From GCA-016699835 sp964543905 (GTDB taxonomy: Bacteria > Planctomycetota > Phycisphaerae > Phycisphaerales > UBA1924): a stretch of DNA of 64,000 nt. Positions 33,372 to 40,917 of this stretch are shown piece after piece. The notes under the pieces are model-generated. The model had not been told where the DNA came from. It worked only from the letters and a program-made list of their open reading frames with translations, and ran no database searches. The stretch covers positions 173,087 to 237,086 of the forward strand of contig CAZIZO010000006.1 of the NCBI GenBank assembly GCA_964543905.1, given 5' to 3'. The translations under genes were made by a program, and so were the position numbers. Each line of letters opens with the position of its first letter. Position 1 is the first letter of the stretch.

Positions 33372-33773
33372 GTGCGAAATGGTATCGACTCTCCGCCGGG
33401 TCTCCTTCCTTGCCGCATCTCCTTGTCCCTCTTACACCCCCACGCACTTCCCTTTCCATGACGATAGGTTATTGTATGGGTACACTGAAGAAAGCGTTGG
33501 ATTTCTGACAATTCCTGTTGCGTTCCTCCCAATGTTCGGATAGATTTTGGGAGCGTGGGTAAGGCTGCTGGACCCAGTCGCCCTTTCGGGCCACTCGGTC
33601 CATCAGCGGCGTGTTGATCTCGCCGCTTGGGTGACCAAGCGGTTTCCATTCGTATTTCTCATTTTCGAGAACTGTCCCCTGCCTCACCTTTGAGTTTCAT
33701 TCGCGTTTACAGTCCTTGTCCTCAGTTTGCGGGTGGTGAGCGCTGCGTCGTTCGTCACCATGGGAGTCCACGC
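33372..33773. other. Divergent intergenic region with structured element
   Basis: About 400 bases between the TPR-like gene (minus) and the prepilin-like gene (plus). No gene seen. The part near 33460-33540 is AT-richer. A weak promoter candidate on the plus strand is TTGCGT (33518-33523), 17 bases, TAGATT (33541-33546), placing transcription start near 33555, just before the hairpin cluster annotated separately. Confidence 0.45.
33564..33642 (+). ncRNA. Candidate structured leader RNA with competing hairpins
   Basis: Three helices can be drawn. Helix 1 pairs GCTGCTGGACC (33564-33574) with GGTCCATCAGC (33597-33607), one mismatch, and is capped by GCCC-TTTC-GGGC. Helix 2 pairs AGCGGCG (33605-33611) with CGCCGCT (33621-33627). 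Helix 3 is a perfect CCGCTTGG-GTGA-CCAAGCGG (33623-33642) with a GNRA tetraloop. Helix 2 shares bases with both 1 and 3, so the structures exclude one another as in switching RNAs. It lies about 130 bases before the prepilin-like gene. I recognise no known riboswitch class; strand is assumed from position. Confidence 0.45.
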
Positions 33774-34784
33774 ATGACAGGCCGTTCCACACAGGGTTGG
33801 AAGTCTCGCCTCGGGTTCACGCTTATCGAACTGCTGGTCGTCATTGCCATCATCGCCCTCCTTTTGGGCATCCTTCTTCCCGCCCTCGGCAAGGCCCGTC
33901 TCCACGCCCGTCAACTCAAGGAGCAGGCGGCCTGCAAGGAGATGATGGTCGGCTGGCACAACTACAACGCCACCTACAAGGACGCTGTCATCATCCCCTA
34001 TATCGCCTGGAGTTGGGCTCACCCCCACCAGGGCTATGTGGACATGATGCCCCCCGACCCCGCCGACCGCTCCCGCAAGATGGAGGGCGACGTCATCAAG
34101 TCCTGGCCGTGGCGCTTCGTCGCGCTGCTCGATTTCCCGGAGCAGCAGATGCAACTCGATCTGAACACCACGCGCAACTTCCGCGATCGCAGCAAGACGC
34201 CCACGGGCGGCACCAACACCAATCTCTACGACGACGTGCAGAAGTACCAGTACGCCATGACCAAGCACCCGTCCTTCGGCCTCAACTCCATCTACCTGGG
34301 CGGCCACTACGGCTACGGCGCCTTCCCCAACGGAAACGCCTCGGGTGATCCCGGCATGCGCGATCGCTTCTACGTCGCTCGACTCGACGAGATCCGATTC
34401 CCTTCCAAACTCTTCGCCTTCATCGCCGGCCGCGAACGCGACGTCAATACCTCCGACCGCGGCACCACCTATTACTCCGGGGCCACCGTCCCCATGACCG
34501 TCGGGCAACTCACGGTCCCCGGTGCGGCCCACATCTTCCCGCCCAAGGGCGGCTATCCCTCTCGTGGCCCCGCCGTGACCGCCTGGAACGCCAGCAACGC
34601 ATTCGACAAGCGCCAGCCCTCCTCCTATTGGGGCAACGTGGACCCACGCTACTTCAATAAAGCGACAACCGGCCACACCGACGGGCATGTCGAGGTCTAC
34701 TCCCTCGAGCAGATGCGTGACATGACCCGCTGGTCCAACTGGGCCACCGGCCCGGACTGGAACTTCACCACCCGTCGCAACTGA
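33774..34784 (+). CDS. Prepilin-like protein with type IV N-terminal methylation motif
   Basis: A 336-residue protein. The prepilin peptidase signal is GFTLIELLVVIAIIALLLG: cleavage after Gly14, N-methylated Phe15 and Glu19 at position +5. After the hydrophobic helix comes a large C-terminal domain with many Trp, Tyr and Gly (for example LGGHYGYGAFPNGNASGD). ATG 33774 has GGGAG seven bases upstream; an earlier frame start at 33627 lies inside the structured leader. Planctomycetes carry many such pseudopilin-like genes, often of unknown role in secretion or pseudopili. A strong terminator follows, so the gene is probably monocistronic. Confidence 0.85.
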   Translation: MTGRSTQGWKSRLGFTLIELLVVIAIIALLLGILLPALGKARLHARQLKEQAACKEMMVGWHNYNATYKDAVIIPYIAWSWAHPHQGYVDMMPPDPADRSRKMEGDVIKSWPWRFVALLDFPEQQMQLDLNTTRNFRDRSKTPTGGTNTNLYDDVQKYQYAMTKHPSFGLNSIYLGGHYGYGAFPNGNASGDPGMRDRFYVARLDEIRFPSKLFAFIAGRERDVNTSDRGTTYYSGATVPMTVGQLTVPGAAHIFPPKGGYPSRGPAVTAWNASNAFDKRQPSSYWGNVDPRYFNKATTGHTDGHVEVYSLEQMRDMTRWSNWATGPDWNFTTRRN

Positions 34785-34811
34785 CCCTTTCGTTTCCATC
34801 GGTCCTCGTTC

Positions 34812-34841
34812 GAGCGGGCGTCGAGCCCGCTCTTTTTTTTT
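34812..34841 (+). terminator. Rho-independent terminator after the prepilin-like gene
   Basis: Perfect 8-bp stem GAGCGGGC / GCCCGCTC with a 5-base loop, followed by nine T. Classic intrinsic terminator 28 bases after the stop. Confidence 0.92.
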
Positions 34842-35291
34842 CGCAGTTTCAACCACCCATCGTCGAACTCACGAGCGGTTCTCGCGTCGCCTCATCGCGC
34901 GAGTGCGAGACCAAGCGTCCTCAGATCCAAGATCGCCTGGCACGCGTATGCCTCGCATCAGGGGCGCAACGTCGCCACGTGGTCATGCGACCTCGTGGAG
35001 TTCCCTCGCCTCAAGACGGGTGAGCGCGGGTTGTGCTGGAGGCTGCCCCGCTTCCCGCGCTCCCGATGTCGTCCGTCCCCGCATCGAGCACATGGACACG
35101 AGTCTCATCGAACATCGCCCTTCACGATGAAACCCGGTCGGCCAAGCGAGCACGTTGTTTCGAGCGTCGAGCCACCCGAACCGCATGGCGAGAGTCGCCT
35201 TGCCCGCTTGCCTCATGGGCCGACGGAAGACGCGACCGGAGATTCTGGACCAAACAGATCGCAACACGCAGACATGCCACCACCATCCAAT
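34842..35291. other. Intergenic region, no gene seen
   Basis: About 450 bases between the terminator and the SRAP gene stop. Short open frames exist on both strands, but their sequences are Arg/Pro/Ser-biased with no family resemblance and no ribosome sites. I see no tRNA or clear repeat. Confidence 0.45.
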
Positions 35292-36053
35292 CTATGAAAA
35301 AAGTCCCGGCTCATCGGGTGGTGGATGTTCCTGCGGTTGCACGGGTCGGATAAGTTCCGGACCGTCGTTGTTCGGGCTATTGACGATCGTGGCAACGGGG
35401 TAGGCCATCATCAACTCGGCGGGATAGGGTCGTAGGAGCGACCTCAGATCGCCAGAACCGAGGTCGGCGTTCCCATCGCCATCGTCAGCATCCGAGAGAA
35501 GCCACAGATCCCAATCCTGTTCGGCGAGGATCACCGGCATGCGGTCATGCAGTGTCGCCATCAACTCGTTCGGTGACGTCGTGATGATCGTGAACGTCTC
35601 CAGCGTCGTGTCGGGCCCACTCTTCCAGTATGACCACAACCCAGCCAGCATCATCGGCACGCCATCGCTCGTGGTGATGTAGTAGGGCTGTTTCCGGTTC
35701 CGCCCCGCATCCAGTTTCTTCCACTCATAGAACCCCGACACCGGCACCAAACATCGCCGACGCAGGAACGACTCTCGAAACGCCCCGGACGTCGCCACCG
35801 TCTCCGCTCGGGCGTTGACCGCCTTGTGCCCGAACGATTCATCCCGTGCCCACGGGGGGATCAACCCCCAGCGCAGCATCTCCAGCCTTCGCCCCTGGCC
35901 CGCAACGCCCTCGCCCCGGCCCATACGCACGATCGGTGCGATCTGGGTCGGAGCGACGTTGTACCGCTCCTTCAATGCAATCGGCGGCGACGCCAGTTGG
36001 AGCAGTTCGTGAAGTTGCTTCCACGTGTACTGGTTGGTTAATCGGCCACACAT
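35292..36053 (-). CDS. SOS-response-associated peptidase/abasic-site protein (SRAP, YedK/HMCES)
   Basis: A 253-residue SRAP-domain protein. The catalytic Cys2 (MCGRLTNQY) forms a stable crosslink to abasic sites in single-stranded DNA. NVAPTQ (Asn33), KAVNARAET (Asn80), GFYEWK (Glu110) and TLHDRMPVIL (His169) complete the active site. All residues are present, so it should be functional. Start at 36053 is fixed by the need for Cys at position 2. The C-terminal 35 residues after VNSPNNDGP are a Pro-rich tail. It shields abasic sites at replication forks. It stands alone, 145 bases from truB on the same strand. Confidence 0.95.
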   Translation of the reverse strand: MCGRLTNQYTWKQLHELLQLASPPIALKERYNVAPTQIAPIVRMGRGEGVAGQGRRLEMLRWGLIPPWARDESFGHKAVNARAETVATSGAFRESFLRRRCLVPVSGFYEWKKLDAGRNRKQPYYITTSDGVPMMLAGLWSYWKSGPDTTLETFTIITTSPNELMATLHDRMPVILAEQDWDLWLLSDADDGDGNADLGSGDLRSLLRPYPAELMMAYPVATIVNSPNNDGPELIRPVQPQEHPPPDEPGLFS

Positions 36054-36198
36054 GCCGGAGCATATCGAGGCGAAAAGTACGACGGCCTATCCAAACCCTC
36101 GGATCGGGTGACGAACTCCATCGTGAAGTACCATGGACCAATCTCGCCTTCAACGCCTTCGTGCCCACAGGGTTGCCACGTTTGTTCTCCCGTAGCGC

Positions 36199-36927
36199 TC
36201 AAGCGCCGAACGACTCGATGGGCAGGAGGTCCGACGCCGACAGGACCTCTGGCAAAGAGTCGAGCGTCCGGGCCCGGTCAATCGTGAACGTGCCCACCCG
36301 AGTGCGTCGGAGACGTCGCAGCATGCCACCGAGCCCCAAAGCCCCTCCCAGATCGCGTGCGAGGCTGCGGATGTAGGTGCCCTTGCCGCACGAGACCACG
36401 GCGTCCACCAGCGGAAAACGATACGCGCCGAGCGAAAACTCGTGGACCACGACGGGGCGTGCGGGCAACTCGAGGTCGGCCCCCTGGCGGGCGAGGTCGT
36501 ACGCACGCCGACCTCCCACATGCAAAGCCGAGAACGCGGGAGGACGCTGCTGGATCGTGCCGACGAATCGGGCGGCCGCCTGCTGCAACTCCACCAAGGT
36601 GGGCACGCGGGACACTTCGACGGGCGTCAAATGCCCTGCCGCATCATCGGTGGTTGATCGATGAGCGAGGTCGATCGTCGCGTGATACTCCTTTTGGTCG
36701 CCCATGATGTGTTCGCAGAGACGAGTCGCCTTTCCGATCATCAGGACGAGCACGCCGGTGGCCATCGGATCGAGCGTTCCCCCGTGTCCAACCTTGATGC
36801 GTTTGGGCGCGCCGCCACGGCGCAGTCGAGTACGCACGATGGCACACACGTCCATCGACGTGAACCCGGGTTGCTTGTCGATGACGAGCAACCCGGCCGG
36901 GGTCGGAACGGCATTCGGGTCGCTCAT
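36199..36927 (-). CDS. truB: tRNA pseudouridine(55) synthase TruB
   Basis: A 242-residue enzyme that makes pseudouridine 55 in the T-loop of tRNAs. LLVIDKQPGFTSMDV opens the domain; GHGGTLDPMATGVL holds catalytic Asp53; RPPAFSALHVGGRRAYDLAR and SCGKGTYIRSLARDLG are further motifs. The C-terminus is shorter than in E. coli (about 314 residues) and lacks a full PUA domain, which is common in other phyla. ATG 36927 overlaps the stop of the ArnT-like gene (ATGA), implying translational coupling. The frame extends upstream to 37074 inside that gene without support. Confidence 0.95.
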   Translation of the reverse strand: MSDPNAVPTPAGLLVIDKQPGFTSMDVCAIVRTRLRRGGAPKRIKVGHGGTLDPMATGVLVLMIGKATRLCEHIMGDQKEYHATIDLAHRSTTDDAAGHLTPVEVSRVPTLVELQQAAARFVGTIQQRPPAFSALHVGGRRAYDLARQGADLELPARPVVVHEFSLGAYRFPLVDAVVSCGKGTYIRSLARDLGGALGLGGMLRRLRRTRVGTFTIDRARTLDSLPEVLSASDLLPIESFGA

Positions 36928-38717
36928 GGCGAGCGCTCCAGCAGCATCACCGTCACCCACTTCCCCTTGCTGTAGTTGAATCCGGAGACTCGCGCGAGTT
37001 CGCGCGTGCCGGGCACGTCGTGCGCGACGCCTTCGTCCGCCATCAGGAGCCCCGTGGGCGAGCGCGAGAACCACCCCAAGCCCTCCCCCGGCGCGAGCCG
37101 CGTCGCGCGGCCATGCGTCTCGAAGATCAGACTGTCTTCGTGATATCCCAGCATCCCGATCGGACGATTGTTCTCCGGGTCGTGCGCCGCCGCGTGCGCC
37201 GCGAGACGGCGGCTGACTTGCAGTTCGTCAAACACTGGGAGAGCCAACCCGATGAGGCAGGTGCAGCAAGCGGCGATCGCGATGCCGATGAGTTGGACTC
37301 GGACAATCTTCCGCGCACGGATCGAACGATCGAGATAGAAGATCGACACCAGGAGTGCGAGCATCATCACGCCCACGATCACAGGCCTTGGAATGAATCC
37401 GAACGATCGTGACGCCGCGAGGTACACAACGCCCATAGCCAGTGCCACGAACGCCACGGCCATGCCGCTCCACAGCCGCACACCGAATCGGCCGAGCGTG
37501 GACCACAGCCCGAGCAGATTCCCCGCCCCGCCCGCGAGCACCGCACGAGCGCAGAGGAGCGCCAGCACGGGATACAAGGGCAACGTGTAATGTGGGAGTT
37601 TCGTCCCGATCAGTTCGAACACGAGCCAACTTGGGATGAGTACGGCCAGAAGAAAACACTCCGCAGGACGACCGGCGCGCAGGGAACAGGCCCAACGCAC
37701 CCACCGGACCACACCAACCCCGTGCCGCGAGTTGGAGCGCGACCCTTGGACGATCCCGACCCGCCAGGCGCGCGCGATCGCGAGCGCCGCGAGCAGCGAC
37801 CCTGGGAAGAAAATCACGAGCATCAGCACGAGGTGGTAGCCCGGTGGGCCCCCGTGCCCTTCCTTGGGCTCGACGCTGCGCCCGACGGTTTCACTCCAAA
37901 CAATGCTCCAATACGCGTCGAATCCCACCTCCCGAGCGACAAGATAAATCCAAGGCCCGAGCATCGCGCCGATGACGATCGCTCCAAGCCCGGGACGCAG
38001 CCGGAGCAGCCAGGACCACTCGCGGGCAAGCGCCGACAGCGAGATGGAAGCGAGCACGACGATCATCAGTGGCACCGGCCCCTTGGTCATTACGCCGACG
38101 CCCACGCCGACCCACATCGCGACCACGCGGGGCCAGTCCGTCCCTGTCCGATCCCGACGCGACCAAAGCCCCCACAACGCCCATAGGGCGGCAGTGGTCG
38201 CGGCCACCATGACCATGTCCGCGCGGGCTTGCTTGGCTTCCCACGTCATCACCGGACAGACGGCAACCAGCACCGCCCCAAGCGTCGCCACACGGGCATC
38301 GTACATCGCCAGCCCCAGCCGCCAGGTCAAGAGCGTGATGGCGATCGCTCCGAGCAACGAGGGGACGCGATACATCCAAATCCCGTCACGCCGGGACGCC
38401 GTCGGGCCATCCACCCCCCATCGCTGGGTAAAGATCGCCGCTGAGCCCGCCTGAAGCCAATAGATCAACGGCGGCTTGTTGAGGCGGGGACGATCCTGCA
38501 CGCGCGGAAGAAGCCAACCGTGCCAATCCGACGACTCCAACATCTGTCGGCTGGCCTGCGCAAACCGAGATTCATCGCGGTCAACCGCGGCAATCCCGAC
38601 GTATCCGGGAAGATACACTGCCATGCACATCACGACCAGCACGAGCGCGGCCGGCCACCTGCCGCCCCATCGGCCGGCGCGGTGGATCCACTCCGTTTGC
38701 TCGACCGATGTACCCAT
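36924..38717 (-). CDS. ArnT-like membrane glycosyltransferase (PMT/GT39-GT83 type)
   Basis: A 597-residue protein with about 11-12 membrane spans. The first periplasmic loop carries DRDESRFAQASRQML and LNKPPLIYWLQ, diagnostic for ArnT/PMT-family enzymes that transfer a sugar from a polyprenyl phosphate donor to lipid A, a protein or another acceptor. A soluble C-terminal domain of about 110 residues follows the last span. The acceptor is unknown. I use ATG 38717; a further frame to 38762 adds 15 residues. Either start overlaps or abuts the start chosen for the divergent PAP2 gene, so the true start may be further in. Coupled to truB by an ATGA overlap. Confidence 0.85.
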   Translation of the reverse strand: MGTSVEQTEWIHRAGRWGGRWPAALVLVVMCMAVYLPGYVGIAAVDRDESRFAQASRQMLESSDWHGWLLPRVQDRPRLNKPPLIYWLQAGSAAIFTQRWGVDGPTASRRDGIWMYRVPSLLGAIAITLLTWRLGLAMYDARVATLGAVLVAVCPVMTWEAKQARADMVMVAATTAALWALWGLWSRRDRTGTDWPRVVAMWVGVGVGVMTKGPVPLMIVVLASISLSALAREWSWLLRLRPGLGAIVIGAMLGPWIYLVAREVGFDAYWSIVWSETVGRSVEPKEGHGGPPGYHLVLMLVIFFPGSLLAALAIARAWRVGIVQGSRSNSRHGVGVVRWVRWACSLRAGRPAECFLLAVLIPSWLVFELIGTKLPHYTLPLYPVLALLCARAVLAGGAGNLLGLWSTLGRFGVRLWSGMAVAFVALAMGVVYLAASRSFGFIPRPVIVGVMMLALLVSIFYLDRSIRARKIVRVQLIGIAIAACCTCLIGLALPVFDELQVSRRLAAHAAAHDPENNRPIGMLGYHEDSLIFETHGRATRLAPGEGLGWFSRSPTGLLMADEGVAHDVPGTRELARVSGFNYSKGKWVTVMLLERSP

Positions 38718-39522
38718 GCACGAACCCAGACCAGACCCAACTTCCGCCTCCCCAACGAACATCTCCCGACATCACGCGAGCGATGGTACGACGCGTGCCG
38801 TGTACGCACGTCGATGGTGGTTCGTGCTCCTGGCGGGCGTGGCGCTCACGCTCGTGGCGATCCCCTTCGACGCGCCCATCTCCCGGGCCGTCTTGACGCC
38901 GCGCATCGATGCCACGGGCTTGTCGCGTCTGACACCCAGGATCGGCGGTGATTTCAAGCGTGAACTTGAGTTTCTCCAGCAGTTCGGCGCGGTCTCTTCT
39001 CTGGTGATCGTGGGCCTGGTCATGCTCCTCTTGGATCGTCCACGCGCTCGCCGCATCGCCGACATGGCCCTCTCCGCCGCCCTTGTCGCGCTCGCCTGCA
39101 ACGTGCTGAAACTGCTCATCGGGCGTCCTCGCCCAAAGTTTGATGATCCCGGCACATTCCTCTTCCCCAGCGGGCAATACGAACTGACCATCCAGGGCGA
39201 AACCGTCCTTCGACATGCGTGGGAGATCGGCCGCGGAATCAGTTCCGACCTCTGGTCCATGCCCAGCAGCCACACGGCCGCGGGCGTCTCCCTCGCGGTT
39301 TTCCTCGCCGCCGTCTATCCCAAGTTGCGGCCGTTGGGCATCCTTCTCGCCATCCTCGTCGGCGCGGCACGCATCCTTCTGGGGGCTCACTATCTCTCGG
39401 ACGTCGTGGCCGGGGCCATGCTGGGTTACCTCATCGCGACCCCCATCACGCACACCCGAGCCGGCGAAAACCTTCTGAAACGCTTCACGGGACGGCGAAC
39501 AGAATCGCGGCTAAACTCTTGA
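38716..39522 (+). CDS. PAP2-family membrane phosphatase
   Basis: A 268-residue protein with about five to six membrane spans and the three phosphatase motifs: KLLIGRPRP (C1), PSSHTA (C2) and RILLGAHYLSD (C3), which together form the vanadium-haloperoxidase-like active site. Bacterial members remove phosphate from phosphatidic acid or undecaprenyl diphosphate. Next to an ArnT-like transferase, recycling of the polyprenyl carrier is plausible. ATG 38716 is the first reasonable start but has no ribosome site and collides with the divergent gene; a GTG near 38800 just before the first membrane span is possible. It ends 12 bases before the tRNA. Confidence 0.88.
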   Translation: MHEPRPDPTSASPTNISRHHASDGTTRAVYARRWWFVLLAGVALTLVAIPFDAPISRAVLTPRIDATGLSRLTPRIGGDFKRELEFLQQFGAVSSLVIVGLVMLLLDRPRARRIADMALSAALVALACNVLKLLIGRPRPKFDDPGTFLFPSGQYELTIQGETVLRHAWEIGRGISSDLWSMPSSHTAAGVSLAVFLAAVYPKLRPLGILLAILVGAARILLGAHYLSDVVAGAMLGYLIATPITHTRAGENLLKRFTGRRTESRLNS

Positions 39523-39534
39523 CCCAGTGCCGCC

Positions 39535-39621
39535 GGAGAGGTGTCCGAGTGGTTGAAGGAGCAGCACTGGAAATGCTGTATACGGGTAACCGTATCGGGG
39601 GTTCGAATCCCCCCCTCTCCG
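39535..39621 (+). tRNA. tRNA-Ser (anticodon GGA)
   Basis: An 87-nt class II tRNA. Acceptor stem GGAGAGG (39535-39541) pairs with CCTCTCC (39614-39620), discriminator G39621. Anticodon stem CAGCA/TGCTG flanks loop CTGGAAA with anticodon GGA at 39569-39571 (reads UCC/UCU). It has a long variable arm TACGGGTAACCGTA and a T arm GGGGGTTCGAATCCCCC. CCA is not encoded. It sits at the compositional break between core and island sequence. Confidence 0.97.
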
Positions 39622-39627
39622 CTTCAC

Positions 39628-39691
39628 AATCGAGGGTCGTCAGTTTGTGCCTGCAAAGCAGGCCTGAACCGACGACCCTCGATTTCGTTTT
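39628..39691 (+). terminator. Terminator after tRNA-Ser with perfect 14-bp inverted repeat
   Basis: AATCGAGGGTCGTC (39628-39641) is perfectly complementary to GACGACCCTCGATT (39671-39684), followed by TCGTTTTT. The 29-base loop contains its own hairpin GCCTGC-AAA-GCAGGC. It is a strong terminator for the tRNA. Being unusually long, it could double as a recombination or island-edge feature. Confidence 0.75.
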
Positions 39692-40020
39692 TGGTGCGCG
39701 CCCTCCTTGGCGCGTTGCAGTAATCGCACATATCTTGTGTCTGTGCGCGACAGACTCGATGGCCCGAGAAGCACACCATGACCGCAAAGCCTTCATCTCG
39801 TCGTGCGGTGCGGCCCGGCCCGGTCTCCCCAACCAAGCGGGAGCGCCGACTTGCCGCCGAGGCATCCCGGCTCTCCCTGTTCAAGACCGTCTCGGGGGGT
39901 GTTGGCGGGCCACTCTCGGGATAGCCCGATGGGTGTGCGATCGACACGGGTTGTCAACGGAAATAAACCGAAACCTCGCTATCAGAGCCGCCAGCGCGGT
40001 GCAATACTCCGCCCCGTCCA
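39692..40020. other. Left edge of island, possible 48-codon ORF
   Basis: About 330 bases between the tRNA terminator and the DUF2924 gene. The only plus-strand frame of note is ATG 39778 to TAG 39924 (48 aa, MTAKPSSRRAVRPGPVSP and on), strongly basic with no ribosome site and no family I recognise. It may be a chance frame or a remnant of an integration gene. Nothing else is evident. Confidence 0.25.
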
Positions 40021-40512
40021 TCACGGCAGCCTGAAGAAGCTCACCCCGTTCCAGTGCGCCCCGGTGATCTTCCGCGCGATCGCAGTGAGCGACCGGTAGA
40101 CCTCGCCCTCGTACTCAAGGCCCCGAGGCAGCACCCGCACCACGATCGCCCGTCCCTTGTACTCGCGTCGGATTACCGCCCCCGGCTTCGGGAACGAGTC
40201 GGGCCGCCCCGCGTCGAACGCCGCCGCAACTGTCCGCACCGTGCCGCTCGCGGCCGTGGTGGGAGGGCGTGGGGCGCTCAAGCGGATCTCCGCGTCGTCG
40301 GCCAGTTCCAGCGCCCTCCGCCGTGCCCGTTCCGACAGACCGCCCTCGCGGAGCGCCTGCATCCGCCAGACGATCCGCTTCACGAGATACTGCTTGTGGT
40401 TGGTCCGCGTGGGCTCGCCGAAGACCTCGGCGTAGCGCTGCTTCAGCTCGGGGACGGTGAGTCGGCCCAGGGCCTTCACCGTCGCGGGAATGTCATCGGG
40501 CGTGTGGTTCAT
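40021..40512 (-). CDS. DUF2924-family protein
   Basis: A 163-residue protein. The N-terminal helical part has LGRLTVPELKQRYAEVFGE and NHKQYLVKRIVWRMQALREG. The C-terminal beta part has AVIRREYKGRAIVVRVLPRG followed by GEVYRSLTAIARKITGAHWN. This is the DUF2924 pattern, usually encoded next to serine recombinases on mobile elements, with a proposed but unproven DNA-related role. ATG 40512 has GGAGAG eight bases upstream. A small gene precedes it on the same strand, the usual arrangement, but the recombinase normally found downstream is absent here, so the module looks decayed or separated. Confidence 0.82.
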   Translation of the reverse strand: MNHTPDDIPATVKALGRLTVPELKQRYAEVFGEPTRTNHKQYLVKRIVWRMQALREGGLSERARRRALELADDAEIRLSAPRPPTTAASGTVRTVAAAFDAGRPDSFPKPGAVIRREYKGRAIVVRVLPRGLEYEGEVYRSLTAIARKITGAHWNGVSFFRLP

Positions 40513-40536
40513 CGGGACTCTCCGGTTCGCAAGGCG

Positions 40537-40770
40537 TCAACCAAGCGGACGATCAAGGCGGACCGGTCCCAAGGGTTCAAGTCGATCTTCCTCTCTTTCT
40601 GACGGGACCGAGATGTTGCCCGACTCGCCCATGCGGCGGGCATCCTCGCGCTGGCGGCGGATGCCGTTCGCCAGGATCGCCGCGATGGTGTGCAGTCGCT
40701 TGGTCGGGGTCAGCAGGTGGGGGTGCGCGAGGTCATCGCGCTCGGTCCTCTCGTCGAGGTCGATGGTCAT
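40537..40770 (-). CDS. Small hypothetical protein upstream of DUF2924
   Basis: A 77-residue, charged, mostly helical protein (core PTKRLHTIAAILANGIRRQR). I do not recognise a family by name, but short proteins with a similar ILAxGIxRLR-like helix commonly precede DUF2924 genes in mobile elements. It is 24 bases upstream of the DUF2924 gene on the same strand, so an operon is likely. No strong ribosome site. The function is unknown. Confidence 0.55.
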   Translation of the reverse strand: MTIDLDERTERDDLAHPHLLTPTKRLHTIAAILANGIRRQREDARRMGESGNISVPSEREEDRLEPLGPVRLDRPLG

Positions 40771-40917
40771 GCGTGCGTCCGTGCGCGAGCCCGGTGGGGG
40801 CCGGCGATGGTCAGTTGAGCGAGCCAGCCACGCGGCAGGCCGTTAACCGCCATCTACGCGAACGGCGCGAAATGTGGCGAAAGTGCGTCAATCGGAAGAC
40901 GCTGAACCCAACGACCA

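Noticed and set aside
39485..39865. Open frame antisense to tRNA-Ser
   Set aside because: Such frames over tRNA genes recur widely as misannotations; the tRNA is unambiguous.
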